This document shows, piece after piece, positions 1 to 11,345 of a stretch of 64,000 bases of DNA. The number at the start of each line of letters is the position of its first letter. Positions within the stretch are counted from its first letter, which is position 1. The notes under the pieces were generated by a model. It did no database searches, had not been told where the DNA came from, and saw only the letters and a list, made by a program, of their open reading frames with translations. The translations under genes and the position numbers were made by a program. The stretch covers positions 124,001-188,000 of the forward strand of contig VTFK01000399.1 in NCBI GenBank assembly GCA_009617715.1, given 5' to 3'. The DNA comes from Plectrocnemia conspersa. Taxonomy: Eukaryota > Arthropoda > Insecta > Trichoptera > Polycentropodidae.

Positions 1-261
1 GAAAATATTATTATACAAATTATAAGGGTTATATGAAAAGTATTTAAAGACTTTTTGTAAGCGTGTCAACAAATAAATATATACATATTTTTCATTTAAT
101 ATTTTAATATTAAAAAAAAGTAGTAAAAGATTATTTAATATGGCAACTGAATTTATGACTCTCACATTACTGCTACAATTTATAAATAATTTTGAAAGCA
201 CCCTGCGAAAATAGATCATTTTTTATTATTTTTTTATTAGATAGCATAATAATACACATAT
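1..261. repeat. Direct repeat, copy A (about 260 bp)
   Basis: This segment recurs almost exactly at 3049-3306. Copy A begins at the window edge, so its left limit is unknown. Its right limit is sharp, because the copies diverge after ACACATAT. Most differences lie in homopolymer runs (8 versus 7 A, 3 versus 2 C, T-runs of different length), plus one small difference at CTACAATTT/CTACGAATTT. It has no TG...CA ends and no coding content, so it is unlikely to be an LTR. A recent tandem duplication, or an assembly join that kept two versions of one locus, both fit. Confidence 0.9.
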
Positions 262-660
262 GATATACATACATAATTCGCCAGGCGATAATTAATTGCG
301 AGACCCGCAAATTGCGCAAAAGGCGTAACACATTACACGGGCCGCTTAAAATTTAATTGGGCCGTGTTTGTGTAGGCGAAATTGAGCTGTCCGGCCCCGG
401 GCCGAGACACGACATCGATCCGAAGTAATTATAAAGAATGGAAGAGGAACCTGCCCGATAATAGACACTTTCCGTTCTTCTTCTTGAATGCGCTCTGGAA
501 ATGTAAAATTTCGCTTTATTCAATTGGCAACATTGAAAATAAGGACGTGTTCAAAGTTCTTAACGGCGAAGGTATTATTTATTATTTTATTTATTTTTCA
601 TATCCATGTATTAATTACGACAAAGGATTGATTCAATGTGTAATTTAATTTTTATTTACC
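262..660. promoter_or_regulatory. GC-richer island, candidate regulatory element
   Basis: This block has far more GC and CpG than its surroundings. It contains the full C/EBP palindrome ATTGCGCAA (311-319), TAATTA homeodomain-type cores, a forkhead-like TGTTTGTGT (367-375) and a CCGGCCCCGGGCC core near 391. An 88-codon frame crosses it but starts only at TTG and resembles nothing I know. I favour conserved non-coding DNA over an exon, without direct proof. Confidence 0.3.
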
Positions 661-2660
661 ATAGCATTCTAAACGTAATGTTGGTCAATCAAATCGAGAG
701 TTATTTACATACTGTCATGGTTGTTAATTATGCTAAAAATCATTTTACCAAAATAATATTTCTAATATAGTTAGGGAATCGGGTACCTGGGTACTCACAC
801 GTTTTAAAAATAACCAAATAGCCTCATATTTTTCACAGGTATCTGGTTATTTTAATTTAAGAATTTATAAATATATAAAAAAATGGTATTTTTACCTTAA
901 AAGTTGCCAAAACGAGTAGAGCTTATATGAATTAAAAATGTAAAGAATAACAAATTTTTATTTTTATGTAACATTTGCCAATTCCATATAATGTACATAA
1001 AACTATTACCATTAGTCATCCCACTATAGTCCATCCAAGATGTTAACGCTCATCATCGTTGTATTGGAAATAAGGGTGGGTGTACGCATGCATGCATACA
1101 TATACAGTTTTCCGCGAATTTGTTTACACCGATACTAAATCAGGGTTGTTTTAAAGGTAGTGTGATTATAGGTTGTCAATTTAATTAAAAATTATAATGG
1201 ATTATAATTTAATTACAAATTATTTTCATGTTGTTTAATTTTCTAATCAATAAAACAATTCCTGCAATATTCTATTGGTATTTTAAAAAATATTATTTTG
1301 AACAGATATTCAACTTGGAGAGTGAGACCAAAACTGCTTTTATGTTTTTGAGTTAAATATGTGAATAAAGAAACAAAATAAGTAAGAAAGTGATATTTTA
1401 CATTTTTCTCAACAAATTAAATTTAAAAGGAAAAAAATATTTAAACGTGTAATTTCACATGGTCACCCTATTTAATTTCTTTCCAATATTATATTAATGA
1501 ACGTTCACATCTTGGACGGACTGTACTTAAAGCTAGAGTCTAGTATTATCTCAACACAGAAAAAAAATCGATACAACTTGAAAACTGTGATGCAATACTA
1601 CAGCGAAAACAGACACGTATACATGTATTAATTATTGCAAATATTGTTTCAATACATTTCAAAGCTGCTGAAATTTTATGTGATTATAAAATAAATTATT
1701 ACAAAATAATGTTAAGTTCACTAAAATAAGATACACAAATAGAAAAAAATAACGTTGCTCGGTGGCAAAATGTTTTGTTAAGGATATATTAAAATGCTGT
1801 AGGTATTTTTTTCAGAGACATATTTCCTTTGCATGTTTGTTTTTGAGTTGGAAGTTTTATTACCGCCCTAATAGAAGGAGAGATGAAAAATAAAATAAAA
1901 ATAAGGTAGAATCAAAATGTAAAAAAATGAAATGGTGTAATCCGCAAGGTATTGAAATTATAATTCAAGCCCGTGGGTTTTATTCTTGAAGCAAAATTAA
2001 ATTTTAAATAATGAATAATTTAATAAATAATAAATTTAATACGTCTTTAATAAAACGTGATTTGGGATATATAGTAAATTATATAGTAATATATATATAT
2101 ATAGGTATTAAGATAATTTTTAAAAACTGCTCCCGATTTTTAAAACACATGTTATTAACTCCTAAACATTCGTTGCAGTTTAGTGTTATATTTGGTGGTA
2201 TTATAACTTTTATATATATGATATTTTTTATGGTAACTTGTGTGTTTATTTAGCATTGGCTTTACAAAGAGTAAAATGGCAAAATCTAAAGTAAAAATAA
2301 ATGTAAATAACATAGCAAAAACCAATTAAAATGTTATATGATAGTCAGGGAATTTTCGACATCCTATTCGTTGACACAAATTTACACTTACTTACAAATG
2401 GACCAATAATTCACTATTAAGTTTAAGTTTATAAATCCTAATATATTTTTTTCCATACTAATTAGCTTATGTAACATCGTATTATTAAGTGTAAATACTA
2501 TTTTAATAAAATATAGGGAAAATAACTCAACGTTACCAACCATCGCAACCATTTAAAACATTTGAAGTCTAAACTTCCACATACATCCGATATCGGAACA
2601 TAGAATACATGTAGCTTTCCCGAAAAAAATAAAACCAACAACCTCAAACTGTTTTAAAAT
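661..2660. other. AT-rich stretch, no gene seen
   Basis: Long A and T runs and short dinucleotide tracts, such as (TA)n near 2083-2103. The open frames here are short, composed of codons expected from AT-rich noise, and carry no recognisable motif. Nothing else is supportable. Confidence 0.7.
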
Positions 2661-2880
2661 TCAAATGCACTCCGTCGCAACGGTAATGGCGGATCCGAAC
2701 CGACGTTGCTATCCAAACAACCATAAAAATGTTGGGGGCGTTGTGGAATTCTCGTTTTAGGATATTCGTTATTGTCGAATATATCGGAAAACCATTGTGC
2801 CCGTGCGATAAAGAGAACCATCGTCCGCGCGGAAGCTCGCGAACCTTGTGGTCACTGACGATTTGGAAAATGTTTATTTT
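2661..2880. promoter_or_regulatory. GC-richer island, candidate regulatory element
   Basis: A CpG-containing block of about 200 bp (GGCGGATCCGAACCGACG near 2690, CGTCCGCGCGGAAGCTCGCG near 2823) between AT-rich flanks and just upstream of repeat copy B. No open frame of useful length spans it. Its composition suggests selected non-coding DNA, but function is unknown. Confidence 0.25.
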
Positions 2881-3048
2881 TTTCGGTTAAGAATTAAAAT
2901 TTATTTACACTTCTATTTTTCGGTATGTGTACGAAGTTAAATGCAATGACATTGTTGTTGTAAAAATTTTTTTTTTAAAAAAAAAAAAATTTAATTTTTA
3001 ATAATAGCTGTTATTCTCACATTAAAAAAAAATAAGCAACCTATCTAA
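2881..3048. other. AT-rich spacer with T10-A13 tract
   Basis: A run of ten T (2967-2976) is followed directly by thirteen A (2977-2989), a self-complementary homopolymer pair that is slippage-prone and hard to sequence. The second copy of the direct repeat starts immediately after this spacer. Confidence 0.7.
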
Positions 3049-3306
3049 GAAAATATTATTATACAAATTATAAGGGTTATATGAAAAGTATTTAAAACTT
3101 TTTTGTAAGCGTGTCAACAAATAAATATATACATATTTTTCATTTAATATTTTAATATTAAAAAAAGTAGTAAAAAGATTATTTAATATGGCAACTGAAT
3201 TTATGACTCTCACATTACTGCTACGAATTTATAAATAATTTTGAAAGCACCTGCGAAAATAGATCATTTTTATTATTTTTATTAGATAGCATAATAATAC
3301 ACATAT
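3049..3306. repeat. Direct repeat, copy B (about 258 bp)
   Basis: Second copy of the segment at 1-261, in the same orientation, with starts 3,048 bp apart. After 3306 the sequence departs completely from the sequence after 261. The near identity, with differences mostly in homopolymer length, implies either a very recent duplication or an assembly artefact. Confidence 0.9.
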
Positions 3307-4430
3307 TTGTCGGTTTTATACGTTGTATAATAATATCCCACAAAATAATATTAAATCTATTTATTTTTTAAAAAAAATACTAAGAACTTAGCAATTATAT
3401 AAAAGCAACTTGTCCCTTTAAACATATTTAATTTGTCGATACTGCAATTTTTTTAATAAAAATTGATTAAAAATATAATAGCATTTTAAATAAGAATTCA
3501 CAGTGTTATTACAAACGATAAATAATTTATGCAACATAACACTATATATTAAAATAATAATTATAAAACGACAAATGTATTTATACATTATACAAAAATA
3601 CGACAGCTGACAAAATATCACGCCTGCCGTTGAAAGATGTAAATTAAAGTGTTATGGATGCGTCACTCAAGAATTCAGATTGACTCGTGTGATATATGCC
3701 CAAATTTATCACATATTTGTATGTACATACATACGGTTGTATGTATGTATATGTGTATGATAAAGCATTAATCATTCGTCTTAATGTTATTCCAATTACG
3801 TAATAGCAATGCGGGTTGTTATTAAGCGGGGTATGATTAGTTGCATTGATACTGAGACCACCATTGTGATGCTGCAAGCAAATGGACCATTAATGTATCA
3901 ATATGTTTAAGATTAAATATATTTGTCTTAATTGAAGATAAGCTAACGGACTAGGTTTGCTTATCTAATAAACTAAAAGTCATAAATTAAAGACTGCAAA
4001 TATAACTTAAAATAATTTTATTGCGTAATTGGTATTGTTTTTTTTTATTTAAGAAACTTTCGAAACTAGTGTTACGCATCTTAGAATTTTTTAGTTAACT
4101 TTAAAATATATGATGACCTTAGAGAGAGACGGTATGGTACCGATTGCAAAAAAAATGCTCCCGTTTGCAGTATTACTAGACTTTTAGTGTTTTTGTGGAA
4201 TGCTAATATGCTCTATTAACATTTCTTCATTTTAAATTTTACAATTATTTTTTGGTAAAATTGCTTTATAAATTACCTTAAATTTATCATTTAATGGAAA
4301 ATTATTAAAAAAAATGTTTGTGCTTTTCTCTATTTTTTTACGTAAATATTTGAGTTGCGTCGCACATGAGTGAATAACATATAACGTGAATGATATATTG
4401 TTTTTAATAAATCTAAAAAAATCGCACTCT
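3307..4430. other. AT-rich stretch with GTAT/CATA microsatellite
   Basis: No coding signal. An imperfect GTAT/CATA microsatellite lies at about 3717-3761, with the two strand senses back to back so that it could fold on itself. A short AGAGAGAG tract is near 4122. The minus-strand frames here are low-complexity. Confidence 0.65.
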
Positions 4431-4925
4431 AATGCCTACACTACACTCTGGAAGTTGGCCAAGGTTGGTCAAGGACGGAGAATATAGTGGGTTATTTCGG
4501 TCGAGTTCAGTTCTGTCTGCTCTAAAAGCAAATCAAAGTAGGGGTATTTCAATCGATTTAGTCAGCTTCAAGCGCCTCTGAACATTATCGGCATATTTTC
4601 CGAGTCAAAGTGACCGAAGTTGGAGCTGTTCTTTCGAGCGCGAGTGGTGAGATACTTCCCATTTCGCTCTCTCGCGTGTTAAGTGACGAGAGTGAGAGAG
4701 ATAATAATATGGTGCTTCGAAAACTGAGATAAAACAAACATATGGTGCTTCGAAAAATCAATTTCAGTATGCGCGTAGGCGTCCTATGGTTAACACGCAT
4801 GACGAGCGCTGCATCGTGGTCACGTGGTCAAGTTCTAATACCACATGCTACAGTGGGACGCATGTTAACATGTTTTATGAAACTCGATCTTCAACAGACT
4901 CTTACTGAAATCTTTAGGGCATAAA
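4431..4925. promoter_or_regulatory. Island with GAGAG tracts, E-box and a 17-bp direct repeat
   Basis: The block contains a TTCAGTT arthropod initiator-like word (4506-4512), GAGA-type stretches (CGCTCTCTCGCG near 4666 and GAGTGAGAGAG near 4690), and the E-box CACGTG at 4821-4826 in the context CACGTGGTCA, which recurs at 15916. The 17-mer ATATGGTGCTTCGAAAA occurs twice, at 4708 and 4740. Small overlapping frames on both strands (71 and 60 codons) have no recognisable content. A promoter or enhancer is the simplest reading. No downstream gene is visible. Confidence 0.3.
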
Positions 4926-5335
4926 AAGGGATTATTTATATTTTTGATAGTATATTATTCGATATCGTTATTATATTTTTTTTCATATAAAATTAAATAA
5001 TTAGTGGTACTTGATTTTGTTAAAAAAATTATTTTCCAATATCCTAGATCGGTTTATATAAATGTCACACCATAACGAATTCTTATTTAGAATCGATGGC
5101 GACAAACTATAGGATAGTCACACATGTAGTGTTCATATTCTGAAGTATCATTTTTGTGCGTTATGGCATTTTGAAAAAGCCGACAAAGATTTTGCGTAAA
5201 TTGAATATTTACGACCGAAATTTTCTTATTGATATTGTGTTGGTGAGTGCCCACACAAACTTTGATAATTATCAGTAGCATAATTTTAATAATATGACAA
5301 TTGCGATTAATACAAAATTGCGATTATTTGGCACT
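4926..5335. other. AT-rich stretch, no gene seen
   Basis: Ordinary AT-rich DNA with a chance 64-codon minus-strand frame of mixed composition. No motif recognised. Confidence 0.6.
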
Positions 5336-5530
5336 TTTTTTGATCGCGCGCAAATATGCCGGCTGTACGTGACAGTATCCGCCGTCCGAACGTCATTCAC
5401 GCCGCGAAGCGAGCGGGCATATGTGATCCGCGACAGTGTGGGCGCTTACTCGAAATCGTAGATTTCGGCTGACTTCAGTTGTAGCTTCGGTTCGGACAAC
5501 TTCCACAGAGTCTAGTGGAGGCATAAGGAT
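5336..5530. promoter_or_regulatory. CpG-rich island, candidate promoter or enhancer
   Basis: One of the most CpG-dense short blocks in the left third (ATCGCGCGCAA near 5343, GCCGCGAAGCGAGCGGGC near 5401). It includes ACTTCAGTTG (5473-5482), which resembles the arthropod initiator TCAGT. There is no long open frame. Promoter identity is inference from composition. Confidence 0.25.
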
Positions 5531-6594
5531 TTATAGTCTAGCTAAATACAGAACAAACTTAAACATTTTTTTATTTTAGCCATTGATTTGCTATGTTTGT
5601 ATTCGTAGAATTAAAATATATAATAAAAAATAATATGTTAATTACTGGGGTATGATCTAATAAACGGTAAAGTTTTAAAAGAATTACCGGCTAAAGTCAT
5701 AAGACTAATTATGTAAATGAAATGATTTTTTAATTCAGTTGAAATTATAATTATAACAAAATAAGTAAATTACTAACTATTTAAAAAATATTAAATATAT
5801 AAATATACTATATATACATATATTAAAAAAACAATTTTTGTGCATGTGTATTTTGATTAAAGGTAGTAGATATTGTTAAGCTAGTTAGCAAATTTACAAT
5901 TTAAGCCATAGATATGTAACTCTCAAAGACTAGAATGTATATGTTCATGCAACTTAAAAAAATAACAACAATATTGATGTGTCGTGGCAAAATATAGAAT
6001 AATAGAATATTTATTTGCACTTAACCACAGTTAGAACTAGTCGAATATGTGTGTTTTTAACTTTTTAGATACGCGTCTTTTTTAACTAATGTTTTAAATG
6101 ACTGTACATAAGATCGGTTAAAATATTTGAAATGAAACGCATTGAAAACTTTACATCTTAACGCTTTAAAAAATATATATATTTATAATCTCCTGTTGTC
6201 ACATGACAAGCGTAAGCCCAATGAGTTAGTTACAACGGTGTAAATCTGTCCTGTAATTATATTTAATTACATTAGACAATTTAGTCTAATGTAATTAAAT
6301 ATACATTTAATCACATTATGTATTTACATATATTTTTGGGTCAAGTTGTATATCTTGCGATACTGTACGTCTTAAAAGAGATATTTGTCCAATGTCTTGA
6401 TTAATTGGACTAGTGAGCATTGTGATTACGTGATAGTACAGACGACATTTTGTGTAAGTGCTAGTTAGAAAAGGATAATCTCCCCTGAAATAATGATACG
6501 AATAATAATAAATTAAGTAGATAGTAAATTATAGTGAATGCAATAGTATTATATATGAAAACATTAGATTTTAAACGACAATATGCGCAGGTAA
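5531..6594. other. AT-rich stretch, no gene seen
   Basis: Ordinary AT-rich DNA apart from the fold-back at 6258-6303, listed separately. No open frame worth reporting. Confidence 0.65.
6258..6303. repeat. Perfect 20-bp inverted repeat with 6-nt loop
   Basis: The arm at 6258-6277 is exactly complementary to 6284-6303, separated by AATTTA. The stem includes TTAATTACATTAGAC. A perfect 20-bp stem with so short a loop is unexpected by chance even in AT-rich DNA. Confidence 0.9.
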
Positions 6595-7020
6595 TATTCA
6601 TTTATGCTCTTCGATTGAAAGCTCTCTCTCTCGCGCGCTAAAGAGCTTTAAAGCTCTCGTTGGAGAGAGACAGAATATTCAATGAGCCAGTGCACGGTCT
6701 GCAAGATATCTTTGTTCGCTTTTATCGAACCAGTACTTTACAATAAGTCCTTTATTATTTTCATGCTTAGAGATCGGAATTGAATCGACGTTCGTAGAAA
6801 GAGACTTTCAAAGAGAAAATCTGCTCGAATTACGCCGGGGAGATTTTTAACTTATGTTTTATTAAATTGCCGCATTATTCGCTACACGTTTAGGATTCAG
6901 TCTTCGAAATGCCTTCCGGTAAATAGTTTGTTCTGGGATACAATCGCATTACCGTTGGAAGTACTGTTCCTAGTGGAAAGTCTTGGTCAAACAAGATGGA
7001 GCAATATACGTTTTGAATTA
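6595..7020. promoter_or_regulatory. Island with GAGA palindrome
   Basis: At 6622-6672 a CT repeat (GCTCTCTCTCTCGCGCGC), the 14-bp palindrome GAGCTTTAAAGCTC and a GGAGAGAGAC form a nested symmetric GAGA cluster. In flies, GAGA-factor sites of this type mark promoters and Polycomb/Trithorax response elements. The rest of the island (ATTACGCCGGGGAG near 6828) is CpG-containing non-coding DNA. The role is inferred from motifs only. Confidence 0.35.
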
Positions 7021-7675
7021 AGTAAGAAAAGTTTCAATATAAATAAATAGCATCGTGGTTTTTCGTTACAACACTATGGCATGGGAAATCAACGGAAATT
7101 TTTACAATCTAAAATTCATTCCGTCGCTTGTGTCTAAAGGTGAGACCCTATCAAGGGCTGACTACTCAAGGGACTCTGATTTTGTACAAAACAAACCCAA
7201 AGCCCAAAACAAATTTGAATAATTTGCTTACATTGTGGTTTTTCTATTGAATAATTTATAAAATCGTATTATAATTTATTATAACTGAATTTATAAAATA
7301 AAAGTGTTTAATTAGATAATATGAAATGTTTGACACAGAGTTACCAAAATGAATAATCAGATAACTTGTTTACTATTCATTATTTAAATAATTTTCACCA
7401 ATATTTACATATTATTATTAATATTAAAATATATTTATATTAAATTTAAAATCATATTAGTGATACAAACTGCTTATTTTAAGAAAAATAATGCGGTAAC
7501 ATGCCTTAAAATGAAGAACCATTAAATATTATGATTAATCTGTTATAATACATATTTTATTTAAATACTTTATATTTATATTAAAATATATATTTACCAA
7601 CGACTTATGATGAAAAAATAGAGTATACTGTTGTGTGTATTATACAGTGTTTATCCAACCACAATATTCCCAGGA
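7021..7675. other. AT-rich stretch, no gene seen
   Basis: Ordinary AT-rich DNA with A/T runs and no supported feature. Confidence 0.65.
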
Positions 7676-8275
7676 ATTTAAGGCAAATGTTCTAAAATCA
7701 GACGTAGAGAATGAAAATAAATTATCCAGCAGACGGATCGTGAGACATCCGACCTTCCAAAAGTTCGCTTTCGTTTCTGTTTAAAACGAGATAAGGCAAA
7801 TTGCGGTCGAGTTCGGACAAAAGTCAGGGTCAGTGCCGTGCCGGCGAGAGACAAAAAAACCACCACATTCAAATTAGGCAAAAGGGCACACACAAATGAC
7901 GAGATAACTCGTGATCGCCGACGGGCAAAATCCGACGGCTCGTTTCGTCGCGTAATTGCCCGGGGCGAATCGACGATTTGTCGCAAAGGGGCGAACCGTC
8001 CTGACCCCCAAATTTGTCGTGCTTTTCTCTAATTAGTTTACTACCGCTGGCGGAAAAGAGATTGGCCACTGTTTTTAATATTTATGAGCGCGGATTAATT
8101 TGAATACGGACGAGACTTTTTAGCCTTTGAAAGGCTTTAATCTTGCGGATGATGGGGTTACGCCGACGGACGAGAGCTATTTAATCAACGTTATTTATTT
8201 TTGCGAAACGTGTGCCGTTGCTCTCTTTAGATTTTCGCTTTTTTATTATTCGCAACTCGTGAACGGTCTTTGAGA
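7676..8275. promoter_or_regulatory. 600-bp GC/CpG island, candidate regulatory element
   Basis: One of the largest GC-richer blocks. Open frames of 64-102 codons overlap in three frames on both strands (7678-8069). That is typical of a composition effect, in which stop codons become rare on both strands, rather than of one real exon; none resembles a known family. Words such as GCGGATTAATTTG near 8091 (a GGATTA site for Otx/Bicoid-type homeodomains) suggest an enhancer. I favour conserved non-coding DNA. Confidence 0.3.
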
Positions 8276-10640
8276 AAAAATACACTTAAAAAAAAGGTTG
8301 GAAAGGAATAGTATGAAAATAAAATACAAGCTTCATCTCACAGGATTTTTCCTATTTATTAGCTATAATGATTTTTTTAAACAAGTAGTAATCGAAATAT
8401 AAAAAATAAGTAAATTTATAAATGTTTCTTTATCAAGTAATTTAAAGTAATTATTAAATAAAAAAAAATGAACAGATAAGATACTTTTAATATTAAAATC
8501 CTTAAAAGGCGTTAGGTGGAATACTATAATTTTATTTACATTGCTAATAATAAATATTTTTCAATAATTAATTATATAAAATATACTGCTTATATATATG
8601 GAAAAACAGGACTTTTTTCTTTATAATTTGGCTTATGATTGTATAAATTTGTGTGGCTTGGTTCATTTCTGTCTTCTTGTTAGATCATCCACGATAGAGA
8701 GATGAATGGCCTCAGCGTTGATGTGATCTTTTAGACTCTGTTAATGTGATTAGGCATATTTCTGGATGACTTCTGATATTGTCTTATTTCAAGGTCTCGA
8801 TCATAATCAACGTTTTGTATTACCAAAATACGTTACCAGCACAATATTTTGGACCTTTTTTATTGTACGATATTTGTGATTTGCGGGTTTAGTATAACTC
8901 CAGATCTAGATACCGTGGGTCAAGATCTGTTTGTATTGGAATAATTTGTTTACGGTGATTTTCTTACTTTTTTTATGACGTGGCATCTCCATTGTAATAG
9001 GTGTAATATAAATAGATAAGTAAACAGAATGAGTGTAAGTTATTGTGTACCTCAATGGACAAATCATTTACATAAGTATCTGGAAATTACACTAGTGTTG
9101 AGAATAAATGATTTGTTTTCTGCGAGACATATTTTAATTTATTTGACTCAGAATAGGCATCCTTTTGATTAATTTTAAAATATATATCTAATAAGTAAGA
9201 TTCTTGAGTTAGGATTTAATTCAATGCGCCTATATTTCATATTTTTAAAAAATATTTTTTTTTTAAACTATGCATTGTAATAATAATAACAAATAAAATT
9301 ATACGCGAAATGTTTTTTATATAAAAATTCTTGAAATTGACAACAAAGTTAGATAAAATCGTCTAACATTTAAACTTTAAAATAAAAATATAATTATTTA
9401 ATTAGAAACTTAATAATTTTAATATTATTATCAGAAAAAAAATTGAGAGCTGGATTTTAAATTTCTATCCCTGTATTGCAATATCAAGAACATAAATCAT
9501 CATCTTTTTAAGGTACTTAAAATATTTTAGAATCAATTTTAAATGAAAACCAGAAAAGGAATTAAAAATTGTTTTAATTATGGAGAAAGATAACTACAAA
9601 TAAGTAAATGTAATATCTTTAACAATGGTAATTATTTTACAAAAAAAAAATGTTTTTTTTTTCAAATCATTGCTTTTGTATGTAAAAAAATTGTCATTTC
9701 TTACCGTTTTACCTATAAATATAAAAAAAAATATTTTTCCTAAAATTTATTGATTTATTTAGAAAGTATGTCTTAAAAAATACCATTCGAGATAAAAAGT
9801 TTTTATATCAAAATAGCAAAAATCAAGAAATTATTAAAATTGATATATTTTTTAAATGTACAAATACTGTTCTAATAAATATATCAAAACTGTACTATTA
9901 CCTCTGTAAATAAATTTACTATTTATTAGGCTATTGCTTAGAAGCTACAATATATACTTGTGTAATTTATTTTTTAAATAATTCCTAATTACCAATTTAT
10001 TTTATTTAAGGTTCACAAAAAAATAAGCTTATACCCTTAATTTTTTTAAATTAATTTTGCAGTTAAGGTTTTTTTATTAAACTAATTTAAAAATTGACTA
10101 TTTATAGTTTTTTATTGTTTTTACTGTGTATATTTATAAACATATAATAATATTAAATCACACAGTAGAGTATTTCAAGTACGTTTTGATTTAATTTAAA
10201 CAAATCGATTTAAAACTCATTGAATTATATTCAAGTGATCCTAAAATAAATTTATATTATTATTTGGAAAGAAATATTTACAAATTTAAATAGATAAAGT
10301 TTCATATAAAATATTTAAAATATAAAAAATCGTAAATAAATGTTGGTAACATACACAATATATAGTTAGGGAATAAAAATATAACATTAAATAATATATT
10401 ATACAGTTGAACCTTTTTGAAAATAACAGAACGGCCATATTTAATACATATTTTTGCGTTCAGTATTATACGGGTTGAATTTAACTTGGTGCCGAATTTT
10501 CTATCGTTTTCGGCTTATCGAATCGGATTAATCTCAGTGACCCGTTTTTTGTTGATTATTTGTATTTTAGGATTAGCAAGGTACTACTGAAAATGAATAT
10601 ATAGATAATTGCAATTTCAATTTTTTTTATTAACGTTTTG
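8276..10640. other. AT-rich stretch, with a more complex patch at 8640-9000
   Basis: Mostly low-complexity AT-rich DNA. The 8640-9000 patch is less biased. Its reverse complement weakly recalls the catalytic region of an RTE-type reverse transcriptase (an INAE...VDDL-like string), but it is too degraded to call. Nothing else is supported. Confidence 0.5.
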
Positions 10641-11345
10641 CGGCGAATAGTTTACTATCATATTAGCAATGTTTCTCGCAGCCTTTATCGCTATTTTTAC
10701 GACGTATCCTTTGCTGAAACCAATTTTTCGTCCCTTTATATAAAAAGTATAAGATACATTTTTAGTTTTGGCTTACAAAAAATGTTATGAGTATAAAGTT
10801 TAGGGCGTAGGGTGGCAATTTCTCTTCGTATATTCTGCTAGCGTTTTTAATCAACAACTTGCTCATAAAGCGCGCCTATTGGGACACATTTTTTCAGGAC
10901 ATGAGCCATGATGAATATTTATGATGTAAACGAATTAGGCATAAATCACATGCCCCACAGCAAAGGCAAAGTTATAGTTATATTTAATTATACGGGTGCA
11001 TTTCTATAGTTCCATATCGATTCTGTAGCTCTAATAGTATTCTGTGGATTCTGCTAACTTCGAGGCTGTATTGAATTAGTTGCTGTTGTTATTACCATAC
11101 GTTGGCATGTTAGTGTGTGCTCTCGAATCGTCCCTTTGGATATAATAAGCCCAAGCAAATTGTATTTCGGATACTAATTTCTGAATTGTTTTGCTCGTCC
11201 GAGACGAATTAGGAGTCTAGCGTCGGAAGACGAGAGAATTGAAATACGAAGATAAAACTAGTAGAGTGTGCCTAAAGCACTATTGTCTATTTTGAAAGCG
11301 TATATCTCTTAGCAAAAGGAGATTCCTCCCTTGAAATAACGCGAT
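10641..11345. promoter_or_regulatory. Mixed-composition island, candidate regulatory element
   Basis: Several sub-blocks are less AT-biased than the flanks (AAAGCGCGCCTATTGGGACA near 10867, CTCGTCCGAGACGAATTAGG near 11193, and CGTCGGAAGACGAGAG near 11221). No reading frame persists. It looks like non-coding DNA under constraint or an old unrecognisable insertion. Confidence 0.2.

Noticed and set aside
382..648. 88-codon plus-strand frame as an exon ending at GAAG/GTATT
   Set aside because: The start is a TTG, the inferred peptide matches nothing known, and the right third is AT-rich noise. The donor-like word alone is not enough.
1..3306. LTR retrotransposon with 260-bp LTRs
   Set aside because: The repeats lack TG...CA ends; there is no primer-binding site or polypurine tract, and no gag-pol sequence between them.
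7678..8069. Overlapping open frames of 64-102 codons as genes
   Set aside because: Frames are open on both strands at once because stop codons are rare in the GC-richer island. No product resembles a known family.
8640..9000. Possible RTE-type reverse-transcriptase relic on the minus strand
   Set aside because: Only a short phrase (INAE...VDDL) resembles the pre-catalytic region, and the upstream RQGD/SPxLF motif cannot be read in a consistent frame. Too weak to call without a profile search.
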